Assembly: GCF_000720485.1 (NCBI RefSeq)
Contig: NZ_JOAX01000010.1
Span: forward strand, 147,528-211,527
DNA: 64,000 nucleotides
Reading direction: 5' to 3'
From: Streptomyces ochraceiscleroticus
GTDB taxonomy: Bacteria > Actinomycetota > Actinomycetes > Streptomycetales > Streptomycetaceae
Part shown: positions 52,979-60,489 of the stretch, one piece after another
Position numbering within the stretch: the first letter of the stretch is position 1
Layout: the number at the start of each line of letters is the position of its first letter
Translations under genes and position numbers: made by a program
The notes under the pieces: model-generated
Databases searched by the model: none
The model's input: only the letters and a program-made list of their open reading frames with translations
Told to the model about the DNA's origin: nothing

Positions 52979-53020
52979 ATGAGGCTCTGCTGGTTCTCTG
53001 CGGCTCTGCTGGTTCTCTGA
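52979..53020 (+). CDS. candidate 13-codon reading frame MRLCWFSAALLVL
   Basis: ATG 52979 has GGGGGGAGGG five bases upstream and the frame ends at TGA 53018-53020. Its second half comes from a 19-bp tandem duplication. There is no plus-strand gene downstream until guaA, so a control role is not obvious. Possibly chance. Confidence 0.25.
   Translation: MRLCWFSAALLVL
52982..53019. repeat. 19-bp tandem duplication in intergenic region
   Basis: GGCTCTGCTGGTTCTCTG occurs twice in direct succession (52983-53000 and 53002-53019), with a partial third copy near 53031. It lies in the 840-bp gene-free stretch 52657-53496, which otherwise contains a TTGCAC direct repeat (52783, 52794), a weak dre-like site and no convincing gene. 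Confidence 0.7.
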
Positions 53021-53037
53021 AAACCCGGTGAGGCTCT

Positions 53038-53053
53038 GCCGGTATAGACCAAT
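53038..53053 (-). promoter_or_regulatory. weak dre-like site
   Basis: ATTGGTCTATACCGGC on the minus strand keeps the TGGTCTA-ACC core of the DasR element and matches 11 of 16 positions. It is 382 bp upstream of the LAETG protein gene, too far for simple repression. Confidence 0.25.
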
Positions 53054-53496
53054 GGCAGTACCAGAAGCCACCCCGATACGGGGTAATCGGCTCTTCATGC
53101 ATCGTGCTGGATGCGCCACATCCGGCGCAACCGTTTCGACCGGATGCGGTCGGCCCCAGGCGTCCCCGGGGCCGACCGCCCCATCGGATGTGGCCGGGCT
53201 GCTGTCCCCTGCCGACCGGCCACAGCACCGCAGCGAGGTCCCACGGCGCCGTCCGCTTCAACCCGGACGGCGTCTCATCGCTTCGGTGTTCCCGCCCACG
53301 AGGCGGCGTCTACGCGTAGTCCTGCAGACCGCACCTGGCTGGCGTGGCACCGGGAACAACGAAGCCCCGAGCCGCCCGGTCACGGTCCGTACGGGTGAGG
53401 CGCCGCACCGCACCTCGTACGGGTGAGGTGCCCCCCGAACTCGGATCCGCCCGCGGCACGGCCCAGCTCGGCTCCGGCCTCGGCTCGGCCCCGGGC

Positions 53497-53805
53497 TCAG
53501 ATGCGCCCGCGGCACAGCTCCAGCAGCGTCATCGCCAGCGCGGTGCCGGGCCGGCCGAGCTGGTCGCGGAAGTGCTCAAGCACCTCCATCTCGCGGGAGA
53601 GGTTCACCCGGCGCCCGCCCGAGGCGATCCGCTCCTGCTGGATCACGGCCGACACGGCCATCCGTTCCTGTACGAGGCCGATGATCCGGCCGTCGAGATC
53701 GTCGATCCGCCGGCGCGCGTCGCCGATCAGGGCGGCCGCCTCCTCGGTGCGCGCACCGGTCTCCGGGCGGGGCTTGGTCGCGTTGCCGGTCGTGTTGTTG
53801 CTCAT
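53497..53805 (-). CDS. chorismate mutase (AroQ type)
   Basis: 102 aa starting MSNNTTGNATKPRPE, behind AGGAGAC. The all-helical AroQ domain is clear: ALIGDARRRIDDLDGRIIGL, VQERMAVSAVIQQERIASGG, RRVNLSREMEVLEHFRDQLG and the last helix LAMTLLELCRGRI. The essential Arg, Lys/Arg and Glu/Gln positions of helix 1 and 2 are present. It converts chorismate to prephenate, the branch to Phe and Tyr. The 212-base 5' region contains a Phe/Tyr-rich reading frame and a terminator-like hairpin, so I infer control by attenuation. Confidence 0.93.
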   Translation of the reverse strand: MSNNTTGNATKPRPETGARTEEAAALIGDARRRIDDLDGRIIGLVQERMAVSAVIQQERIASGGRRVNLSREMEVLEHFRDQLGRPGTALAMTLLELCRGRI

Positions 53806-53832
53806 GTCCGTCTCCTGGGTTCTGAGGGTCTT

Positions 53833-53848
53833 CAGGGATCGATCCCTG
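53833..53848. promoter_or_regulatory. 16-bp perfect palindrome in the chorismate mutase 5' region
   Basis: CAGGGATCGATCCCTG lies between the attenuator hairpin and the ribosome-binding site, 27 bases before the ATG. It may be an RNA hairpin or a protein site. Confidence 0.4.
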
Positions 53849-53881
53849 GTCCCGGAACCGCACCGCCCGGACGGAGAAACA

Positions 53882-53917
53882 CCAGCGCCCCGGGCCTGCA
53901 CGGCCCGGGGCGGCTGG
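53882..53917 (-). terminator. attenuator hairpin before chorismate mutase gene
   Basis: On the minus strand CCAGC, a bulged C, and GCCCCGGGCC pair with GGCCCGGGGC and GCTGG across GTGCA, a 15-bp stem followed by TGTTTCTCC. The 5' arm plus loop (CGGGCCGTGC, 53898-53907) can pair instead with GCAC(C)GGCCCG of the leader (53973-53983), ten pairs with one bulge, which would stop the hairpin forming. Confidence 0.7.
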
Positions 53918-53945
53918 GAAGTCGCTTGTCGCTGTGATCAGCGGT

Positions 53946-54017
53946 TCATGCAGCGCGACCATGGCAGCCGGACGGGCCGGTGCCATAGGTAAAGACGAAG
54001 GTCAGCTGCGTGAACAT
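53946..54017 (-). CDS. Phe/Tyr-rich leader peptide of the chorismate mutase gene
   Basis: 23 codons starting MFTQLTFVFTYGTG and ending at TGA 53946-53948. Phe is at positions 2, 7 and 9 and Tyr at 11: four of the first eleven residues, in a genome where they are scarce. The ATG lies seven bases after a CATACT -10 hexamer, so it would be translated leaderless. It resembles the pheL/pheA leader of enteric bacteria in logic, not in sequence. Codons 12-15 (GGC ACC GGC CCG) supply the antiterminator strand. Strongly suggested by position and composition; translation is not shown. Confidence 0.7.
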   Translation of the reverse strand: MFTQLTFVFTYGTGPSGCHGRAA

Positions 54018-54024
54018 GGGGCTC

Positions 54025-54054
54025 AGTATGTGCCCGGTAGAATCGAAAGCACAA
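54025..54054 (-). promoter_or_regulatory. promoter of leader peptide/chorismate mutase transcript
   Basis: Minus strand: -35 TTGTGC (54049-54054), 18-bp spacer, -10 CATACT (54025-54030). The expected start is at the A of the leader ATG (54017). A plus-strand -10 for guaA, TAGAAT at 54038-54043, overlaps this promoter, so the two divergent promoters may compete. Confidence 0.55.
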
Positions 54055-54089
54055 CCCCGTAGCTCCACCACCGCCGGAAGGCCGCCGAA

Positions 54090-55676
54090 GTGCCAGCAGC
54101 GCCCCCCGCCGCCGCCCCGGATGTCGTCCTCGTTGTCGACTTCGGCGCGCAGTATGCCCAGCTCATCGCCCGCCGCGTCCGCGAGGCGCGGATCTACAGC
54201 GAGATCGTGCCCTCGACCATGCCGGTCGAGGAGATGCTCGCGAAGAACCCCAGGGCGATCATCCTCTCCGGCGGTCCGTCGTCGGTCTACGAGGAAGGTG
54301 CCCCGAGCATCGACCGTGCCCTGTTCGAGGCCGGTGTCCCCGTCTTCGGCATGTGCTACGGCTTCCAGCTGATGGCCGTGAAGCTCGGCGGCACGGTGGA
54401 CAACACCGGTGCGCGTGAGTACGGCCGTACCCCGCTGGCCGTCTCCAGGACCAGCTCCACGCTCTTCGAGGGCACCCCGGCCGAGCAGTCGGTGTGGATG
54501 TCGCACGGCGACGCCTGCTCCGCCGCTCCCGAGGGCTTCACGGTCTCCGCCTCCACCGACGTCGTCCCGGTGGCCGCGTTCGAGAACGACGAGAAGAAGC
54601 TGTACGGCGTGCAGTACCACCCCGAGGTGATGCACACCACGCACGGCCAGCAGGTACTGGAGCACTTCCTCTACCGCGGCGCCGGCATCGAGCCCAACTG
54701 GACGATGGGCAACATCATCGAGGAGCAGGTCTCCGCGATCCGCGAGCAGGTCGGCACGAAGCGTGCCATCTGCGGCCTCTCCGGTGGCGTGGACTCCGCG
54801 GTCGCCGCCGCGCTCGTCCAGAAGGCCATCGGTGACCAGCTCACCTGCGTGTACGTCGACCACGGTCTGATGCGCAAGGACGAGACCGAGCAGGTCGAGA
54901 AGGACTTCGTGGCCGCCACCGGCGTCCAGCTCAAGGTCGTCGACGCCTCGGAGCGCTTCCTCTCCGCCCTCGCCGGGGTCTCCGACCCCGAGGAGAAGCG
55001 GAAGATCATCGGCCGCGAGTTCATCCGGGTCTTCGAGCAGGCCCAGGCCGAGATCATCGCCGAGGCGGGTGCCGCGGGCGAGCCCGTCGAGTTCCTGGTC
55101 CAGGGCACGCTGTACCCGGACATCGTCGAGTCCGGCGGCGGCACGGGCACGGCCAACATCAAGTCCCACCACAACGTGGGCGGCCTCCCCGAGGACCTGG
55201 AGTTCAAGCTCATCGAGCCGCTCCGCCAGCTCTTCAAGGACGAGGTCCGGATGGTCGGCGCCGAGCTGGGGCTGCCCGAGGAGATCGTCCAGCGCCAGCC
55301 GTTCCCCGGCCCGGGCCTGGGTATCCGCATCGTCGGTGAGGTCACGCGCGAGCGCCTCGACCTCCTCCGCGAGGCCGACGCGATCGCCCGCGAGGAGCTC
55401 ACCGCCGCCGGCCTGGACCGCGAGATCTGGCAGTGCCCGGTCGTCCTCCTCGCCGACGTCCGCTCGGTGGGCGTCCAGGGCGACGGCCGCACCTACGGCC
55501 ACCCCATCGTCCTCCGCCCCGTCTCCTCCGAAGACGCGATGACGGCGGACTGGACCCGCATGCCGTACGACGTCCTGGGCCGCATCTCCACCCGCATCAC
55601 CAACGAGGTCAAGGACGTCAACCGCGTAGTCCTCGACGTCACGAGCAAGCCCCCGGGCACGATCGAGTGGGAGTGA
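54090..55676 (+). CDS. guaA: GMP synthase (glutamine-hydrolysing)
   Basis: 528 aa from GTG 54090 (GGAAGG upstream). N-terminal class I glutamine amidotransferase: [31 protein letters not shown], nucleophile Cys89 in [10 protein letters not shown], and the His177/Glu179 pair in [10 protein letters not shown]. The synthetase half has the PP-loop [14 protein letters not shown] (231-236), [24 protein letters not shown] and [20 protein letters not shown], ending PPGTIEWE. Converts XMP to GMP. Full length with all catalytic residues. Followed by a stem-loop at 55702-55747. Confidence 0.98.
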   Translation: MPAAPPAAAPDVVLVVDFGAQYAQLIARRVREARIYSEIVPSTMPVEEMLAKNPRAIILSGGPSSVYEEGAPSIDRALFEAGVPVFGMCYGFQLMAVKLGGTVDNTGAREYGRTPLAVSRTSSTLFEGTPAEQSVWMSHGDACSAAPEGFTVSASTDVVPVAAFENDEKKLYGVQYHPEVMHTTHGQQVLEHFLYRGAGIEPNWTMGNIIEEQVSAIREQVGTKRAICGLSGGVDSAVAAALVQKAIGDQLTCVYVDHGLMRKDETEQVEKDFVAATGVQLKVVDASERFLSALAGVSDPEEKRKIIGREFIRVFEQAQAEIIAEAGAAGEPVEFLVQGTLYPDIVESGGGTGTANIKSHHNVGGLPEDLEFKLIEPLRQLFKDEVRMVGAELGLPEEIVQRQPFPGPGLGIRIVGEVTRERLDLLREADAIAREELTAAGLDREIWQCPVVLLADVRSVGVQGDGRTYGHPIVLRPVSSEDAMTADWTRMPYDVLGRISTRITNEVKDVNRVVLDVTSKPPGTIEWE

Positions 55677-55701
55677 CGTTCCTGTAGGGACACTCCCGGT
55701 C

Positions 55702-55747
55702 AACGCCAACGCCGTCGCTCATTAGTTTGGGCGGCGGCGTCGGCGTT
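55702..55747. terminator. stem-loop after guaA
   Basis: AACGCCAACGCCG (55702-55714) pairs with CGGCGTCGGCGTT (55735-55747), one internal mismatch, 20-base loop. Confidence 0.65.
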
Positions 55748-55799
55748 TGCGGTGGGTACGCTGACGGCACGGCCCAGAATCCCGTCCATGGGAGGACTC

Positions 55800-56384
55800 A
55801 TGACCGCCGAGACCGAGCACCACTGGCCGGTGCCGCCGCAGGACGGTTACACCGTGGACGACCTGCTGACGCTGCCCGACCTCCCGCCGCACACTGAGCT
55901 GCTCGACGGGAGCCTGATCTTTGTGAGCCCACAGCGCGACTTCCACAGCGTCGTGATCGACCTACTCGTGAACGGCCTGCGCCGTACGGTGCCACCTGAG
56001 CTGAAGGTCAGGCGCGAGATGACTGTGGTCATCGACAAGCGGAACGGGCCGGAACCGGACATCGCCGTCGTCCGGGCCGTTGCGGCGCGCTCCCGTACGC
56101 AGACCCAATTCCAGGTCAGGGACGTGATGCTCGCCGTCGAGGTGGTCTCGCCGGAGTCCGAGGCCCGGGACCGTGACACCAAGCCGCACAAGTACGCGGG
56201 CGCCGGTATCCCCCACTTCTGGCGCGTGGAGATGTCCGGCATCGACGACCGCCCGACCGTCCACGTCTTCGAGCTCGACAAGGAAGACCGGACGTACCAT
56301 CCGGTCGCGGTCCACCACGATCGCCTCAAGCTCACCACCCCCTTCGACATCGACATCGACCTCGCGGAGATCGACAACCTCTGA
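55800..56384 (+). CDS. Uma2-family (DUF820) PD-(D/E)XK-like protein, copy 1
   Basis: 194 aa. ATG 55800 with GGAGGA four bases upstream. Uma2 pattern: TVDDLLTLPDLPPHTELLDG, SLIFVSPQRDFHSVVIDLLV, catalytic-like NGPEPDIAVV, LAVEVVSPESEARDRDTKPH and KYAGAGIPHFWRVEM. The PD...ExV...K arrangement fits the restriction-endonuclease-like fold. Nuclease activity has rarely been shown for these abundant proteins. Its stop shares a base with the next ATG (TGATG), and the next gene is a paralogue. Confidence 0.88.
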   Translation: MTAETEHHWPVPPQDGYTVDDLLTLPDLPPHTELLDGSLIFVSPQRDFHSVVIDLLVNGLRRTVPPELKVRREMTVVIDKRNGPEPDIAVVRAVAARSRTQTQFQVRDVMLAVEVVSPESEARDRDTKPHKYAGAGIPHFWRVEMSGIDDRPTVHVFELDKEDRTYHPVAVHHDRLKLTTPFDIDIDLAEIDNL

Positions 56385-57013
56385 TGTCCCTGGACACGCA
56401 GTACCACTACCCCGTTCCGCCGCCGGGCGGCTGGACCGCGGAGGATCTCGACCGGCTGCCGGACCTCCCCAGGCACACCGAGCTGCTCGACGGCAATCTC
56501 GTCTTCATGAGCCCCCAGACGCGGTTCCACTCCAGGACCCTGAGCCTGCTGGAGTACGGGCTGCTGGGCCAGGTGCCGGACGGCCTCGGCGTCTTCCGGG
56601 AATTCGACGTCAGGCTGGACAGGCGCAACCGTCCGTCGCCCGATGTCACGGTGGTCCCGGCCGACGCGGACACCGGTCCGAAGGACACCTGGCTGCGGCC
56701 CGAGGACGTCCTCCTGGCGGTCGAGACCGTCTCGGACGACTCCGTGGAGCGCGACCGCGAGCTCAAGCCGCGTAAGTACGCCGAGGCGGGCTTCCCGCAC
56801 TTCTGGCGGGTCGAGCCGGCTGACGGGCTCCCCGTCGTGTACGTCTACGAGCTCGACCCTGCGACGAGGGTGTACGTGCTCTCCGGGATTCACCACAATC
56901 GCCTGGAGCTGACCGTTCCCTTCCCTCTCGATATCGATCTCACGACCATCACCAACAGGCGCCCCGGCTGGCGGGCGATGGTTGACGCCCCACCCTCTCA
57001 CGCGGAAAATTGA
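56384..57013 (+). CDS. Uma2-family (DUF820) PD-(D/E)XK-like protein, copy 2
   Basis: 209 aa, coupled to copy 1 by TGATG. Same blocks in the same order: TAEDLDRLPDLPRHTELLDG, NLVFMSPQTRFHSRTLSLLE, RPSPDVTVVPADADTGP, LLAVETVSDDSVERDRELKP and KYAEAGFPHFWRVEP. The two proteins are clearly paralogous but diverged, so the duplication is old. Catalytic Asp/Glu/Lys are kept in both. A joint heterodimer is conceivable from the coupling. Confidence 0.88.
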   Translation: MSLDTQYHYPVPPPGGWTAEDLDRLPDLPRHTELLDGNLVFMSPQTRFHSRTLSLLEYGLLGQVPDGLGVFREFDVRLDRRNRPSPDVTVVPADADTGPKDTWLRPEDVLLAVETVSDDSVERDRELKPRKYAEAGFPHFWRVEPADGLPVVYVYELDPATRVYVLSGIHHNRLELTVPFPLDIDLTTITNRRPGWRAMVDAPPSHAEN

Positions 57014-57048
57014 TTCCGTACTACGGAACAGAGGTCCGCGATGCGGAA
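57014..57048. promoter_or_regulatory. two tandem IclR-type operators before GlxR-like gene
   Basis: TTCCGTACTACGGAA (57014-57028) and GTCCGCGATGCGGAA (57034-57048) both fit TTCCG-N5-CGGAA, the second with one mismatch. Their centres are 20 bp apart, two helical turns. The downstream site ends 18 bp before the ATG at 57067. This resembles operators of IclR-family regulators of glyoxylate/allantoin genes in Streptomyces (from memory). Confidence 0.6.
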
Positions 57049-57066
57049 GTAAGTGGGGCGTACGGC

Positions 57067-57951
57067 ATGAGCACCATCGGTTTCATCGGACTCGGGATCA
57101 TGGGCAGCCCGATGGCGGTCAATCTGGCGAAGGCCGGGCACACCGTCCGCGGGTGGAACCGCAGCCCCGGTAAGGCCGGCGCGCTGGTCGAGGCCGGGGG
57201 AGTGGAGGCCGCGAGCATCGCCGAGGCCGTGCGGGGCGCGGATGTCGTGATCACGATGGTGCCCGCATCGCCGCAGGTCGAAGAGGTGGCGTACGGGGAC
57301 GACGGCATTCTCGCGAACGCCGAGGACGGCGCGCTGCTGATCGACATGTCCTCGATCACGCCGCAGACGTCGATCGACCTGGCCGCGCGGGCCAAGGAGC
57401 ACGGCGTGCGGGTGCTGGACGCGCCCGTGTCCGGCGGTGAGGCCGGCGCCATTGAGGGCGTGCTCTCGATCATGGTCGGCGGCGAGCAGGCCGACTTCGA
57501 GGCCGCCCGGCCCGTACTGGAAGCCATGGGCACGACCATCGTGCACTGCGGCCCGCACGGCGCGGGCCAGACCGTGAAGGCCGCCAACCAGCTCATCGTC
57601 GCCGTCAACATCCAGGCGTGCGCCGAGGCCGTCGGCTTCCTGGAGAAGTCCGGGGTGGACCTGGAAGCCGCGCTGGAGGTGCTGAACGGCGGGCTCGCCG
57701 GCTCGGCGGTACTGACCCGGAAGAAGGCGAACTTCCTCGCCGGCGAGTACCGCCCCGGCTTCAAGCTCGCGCTGCACCACAAGGACATGGGCATCGTCAC
57801 GGACGCCGCCCGCACGGTCGGCGCGACGCTGCCCGTCGGCGCCACCGCGACCCAGCTCATCGCCTCGGCCGTGGCCCGCGGCGACGGGGACCTGGACCAC
57901 TCGGCGCTGCTCCGCGGCGTCCGCCTGATGAGCGGCCAGGAAGAGAAGTAA
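57067..57951 (+). CDS. 2-hydroxy-3-oxopropionate reductase-like (GlxR/GarR) dehydrogenase
   Basis: 294 aa from ATG 57067. Beta-hydroxyacid dehydrogenase family: dinucleotide motif IGFIGLGIMGSPMAVNLAKA, VVITMVPASPQVEEVAYG, the family signature LDAPVSGGEAGAIEGVLSIM, and the catalytic-lysine helix GQTVKAANQLIVAVNIQACA with HHKDMGIVTDAARTVG. It likely reduces tartronate semialdehyde to glycerate with NAD(P)H, as in glyoxylate or allantoin degradation. Separated by 85 bp from the aldolase-family gene downstream, probably one transcript. The tandem TTCCG-N5-CGGAA sites indicate dedicated repression. Confidence 0.88.
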   Translation: MSTIGFIGLGIMGSPMAVNLAKAGHTVRGWNRSPGKAGALVEAGGVEAASIAEAVRGADVVITMVPASPQVEEVAYGDDGILANAEDGALLIDMSSITPQTSIDLAARAKEHGVRVLDAPVSGGEAGAIEGVLSIMVGGEQADFEAARPVLEAMGTTIVHCGPHGAGQTVKAANQLIVAVNIQACAEAVGFLEKSGVDLEAALEVLNGGLAGSAVLTRKKANFLAGEYRPGFKLALHHKDMGIVTDAARTVGATLPVGATATQLIASAVARGDGDLDHSALLRGVRLMSGQEEK

Positions 57952-58036
57952 CGGGCACCACTGGCCTCTTCACTTACGGCGGCGTAGCTTCCGGTGCGAG
58001 CCGCCGGTACGCACGCGTACGAAGAGGAGAACCGCC

Positions 58037-58822
58037 ATGCCCGAGCCGACGCCGATACCCACCGACCAGCTTCAGTTCGCGATGCCGCCGACGCACGCGA
58101 CCGTCGAGGAGGAGCGCCGGTACCGTAAGGAGCGGCTCGCCGCGGCGCTGCGGCTCTTCGGCCGGTACGGCTTCGCGGAGGGAGTGGCGGGCCACATCAC
58201 CGCCCGGGATCCGGAGTTCACCGACTGCTTCTGGGTGAATCCCTTCGGGATGTCCTTCCGGCACATCACCGTGAGCGATCTGCTCCTCGTCAACCGCGAG
58301 GGGCAGGTCGTCGACGGCCGCCACCACGTCAACCAGGCCGCGTTCGCGATCCACGCGCAGATCCACGCCGCCCGCCCCGACGTCGTCGCCGCGGCGCACA
58401 GCCACTCCACGTACGGCAGGGCGCTGGCCGCGCTCGGTGAGCCGCTGGAGCCGATCACGCAGGACGTGTGCGCGTTCTACGAGGACCACGCGCTGTTCGA
58501 CGAGTACACGGGGGTCGTCGTCGACGAGGCCGAGGGGGCGCGGATCGCGGCGGCGCTCGGGCCGCGCAAGGCGGTGATCCTGCGCAACCACGGGCTGCTG
58601 ACGGTCGGCGACTCCGTGGACGCCGCGGCCTGGTGGTTCCTCACGATGGAACGGTCCTGCCAGGTGCAGCTCACCGCGAAGGCCGCGGGCAAGCCCGTAC
58701 TCATCGATCACGGCAACGCGCTGCGCACGCGCGAACAGCTCGGCAGCGACCTGGTCGCGTGGATCAACTACCAGCCGCTGTTCCAGCAGATCAGCCGCGA
58801 GGAGCCGGAGCTGTTCGGCTGA
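58037..58822 (+). CDS. class II aldolase/adducin-family protein
   Basis: 261 aa from ATG 58037 (GAGGAG upstream). Class II aldolase/adducin fold: RLFGRYGFAEGVAGHITARD, FWVNPFGMSFRHITVSDLLL, zinc ligands in AAAHSHSTYGRALAALG and AVILRNHGLLTVGDSVDAAA, and a catalytic-type acidic region in DVCAFYEDHALF. It may cleave or isomerise a phosphorylated or plain sugar acid. Next to the GlxR-like reductase, a role in a small sugar-acid route is plausible but unproven. Its stop codon is the first part of an 11-bp tandem repeat. Confidence 0.87.
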   Translation: MPEPTPIPTDQLQFAMPPTHATVEEERRYRKERLAAALRLFGRYGFAEGVAGHITARDPEFTDCFWVNPFGMSFRHITVSDLLLVNREGQVVDGRHHVNQAAFAIHAQIHAARPDVVAAAHSHSTYGRALAALGEPLEPITQDVCAFYEDHALFDEYTGVVVDEAEGARIAAALGPRKAVILRNHGLLTVGDSVDAAAWWFLTMERSCQVQLTAKAAGKPVLIDHGNALRTREQLGSDLVAWINYQPLFQQISREEPELFG

Positions 58823-58873
58823 GCCACGGCTGAGCCACGGCTGAGCCACCGCTGGACCACGGCTGAACCGCGG
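58819..58873. repeat. five 11-bp tandem repeats overlapping the aldolase stop
   Basis: CTGAGCCACGG at 58819 and 58830, CTGAGCCACCG at 58841, CTGGACCACGG at 58852, CTGAACCGCGG at 58863. The first unit contains the stop codon of the aldolase-family gene. The gap to the next gene (58823-59033) shows nothing else. Confidence 0.8.
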
Positions 58874-59033
58874 ACGCGCCGCGGCCGAGCACCGGACCCG
58901 CCCCGTCCGCACGCCCCGCCCGCACGCCCCGGAGCAGCGCGGCTGGCGCCCGCCCCCGCCACCTCGGCACAATGCGCAGCCATCGCTGCCATCAGGGAGC
59001 GGTTCACGGCTACGGGTAGCGGGCGGTACGGAA

Positions 59034-60353
59034 GTGTCGGTGGACGCGGCGGCGGGAGCAGGGGCGGAGACGCGCACGAGTACGAGTGGGAGCGCGCGTA
59101 CGGGGGCGGAGACGGGCGCCCGGGGCGGATGCGGCTGCGGGGACTGCCCGGACGGCGCCCGGACGGGGCACCGGCAGGCGGTCGCCGCGTTCCTCGCGTT
59201 GCGGGAGGGCTTCGCCGCGGGGTGCGGCGTGCCGGCCGCGCTCGCGCACTCCGCCGGGGCCGCTCGCCAGTGGATCTCCGACGAGCTGGCCCAGTCGGCC
59301 CGCACGGTCGCCGAACGCGCCGCCGCCGAAGGCCGCGCCCGGCGCGAGACCCTCTGGCGCCGCACCCCGCTCGTCCTGTGGGGCGCCGTTGCCGTGCTGC
59401 TCATCGGGCAGGCGCTCACCGCGATCGGCGCGGGCTGGACCGACGCCCGTACCGCCGCACTGGCCGCCGCCGTCGTCCTGGCCGCGCTGCTCACCGCGCT
59501 CGCCTGGCGGCACCGTGCCCACGGCGGCCTCCTCGCGCCCGTCACCGGCGCGGACAGCCGCCTGTCCACCTCCCGTACGGTCGCCGCCGCCTGGCTGCTG
59601 CCCGTCGTCTGGGCGGTGCTGATGTTCGCGGCCCGGCTGGCGCTGGCCCCCGACGCCGATGAGCGTCGCCGCCTGCTGGCCGGGCTCGGCCTCGCGCGCG
59701 GCGCCGGGCTGCTCACCGTCGTGGCGCTGGCCTGCGCGGCGGCGGCCGTCGCCGCCCGGCTGGTGTCCGTGCGCCTCGCCGCCGGGCGCCAGCAGAAGGT
59801 GCCCGCCGAATTTCCGCGCGCCGGGGACCTGCTGACCGACGACGCCGGCCGCGGCAGCTTCGCGGACGCGCAGTACGTCCTGCTCAACGCGGTCGCCGTG
59901 GCCTTCGCCGCGGTCCGCCTCGGCACCGAACCGGACCGGCTCCCGGACCTCCCGTGGGGGCTGGTGGCGCTGGCCGCGGTCAGCGCGGCGACGTACCTGG
60001 CGGGCAAGTACGCGGAGGGCGCCCGCCCGGTCGTGCTGTCGGTCGTACGGGCCCGGGAGATCGGCGGCCTGGACGGGCCGGTCCGCACCGGTGACGACAT
60101 CGAGATCCGCGGCAGCGGCTTCGTCCCGCCGGGCGCGCAGCCGCCGCACCGGCTGGCCCGTACGGTCGTCCGCATCGGCGACGTCGACGTGCACGTCCCG
60201 CTGGTGCCGGTCCCCGGCGGCTTCGCGAACCCGGCGGACGGCACGCTGGTCGTCCCGGTACCGGCCGACGTGGAGCCGGGCCGCGCCGAGGTCCGCGTCA
60301 TCACGGCCGCCGGCGTCGAATCCGCCGCGTATCCGCTGTTCATCCAGGAGTGA
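59034..60353 (+). CDS. membrane protein with C-terminal Ig/TIG-like domain, unknown function
   Basis: 439 aa from GTG 59034; the ribosome-binding site is weak, so the start is uncertain. N-terminal part with Cys cluster CGCGDCPDG and GHRQAVAAFLALREGFAAGC, then six hydrophobic segments (PLVLWGAVAVLLIGQALTAI, TAALAAAVVLAALLTALAWR, AAAWLLPVVWAVLMFAARLA, GLLTVVALACAAAAVAARLV, VLLNAVAVAFAAVRLG, WGLVALAAVSAATYLAGKYA). The C-terminal 100 residues (DDIEIRGSGFVPPGAQPPHR, VEPGRAEVRVITAAGVESAA) look like an IPT/TIG-type beta-sandwich. I do not recognise the family. Confidence 0.72.
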   Translation: MSVDAAAGAGAETRTSTSGSARTGAETGARGGCGCGDCPDGARTGHRQAVAAFLALREGFAAGCGVPAALAHSAGAARQWISDELAQSARTVAERAAAEGRARRETLWRRTPLVLWGAVAVLLIGQALTAIGAGWTDARTAALAAAVVLAALLTALAWRHRAHGGLLAPVTGADSRLSTSRTVAAAWLLPVVWAVLMFAARLALAPDADERRRLLAGLGLARGAGLLTVVALACAAAAVAARLVSVRLAAGRQQKVPAEFPRAGDLLTDDAGRGSFADAQYVLLNAVAVAFAAVRLGTEPDRLPDLPWGLVALAAVSAATYLAGKYAEGARPVVLSVVRAREIGGLDGPVRTGDDIEIRGSGFVPPGAQPPHRLARTVVRIGDVDVHVPLVPVPGGFANPADGTLVVPVPADVEPGRAEVRVITAAGVESAAYPLFIQE

Positions 60354-60489
60354 CGCGGTGCGGCGCGCATCCTGGCGCCGTCCGCTTCCGTTGAATGTTC
60401 TGTGACGCCCGGCCCGTATCAGTCTTCGAACGCCCGCCCGTGGGCAGAATCGTCCGCGCCGGGCGGCGGCACAGACGCGGGAGGACACC

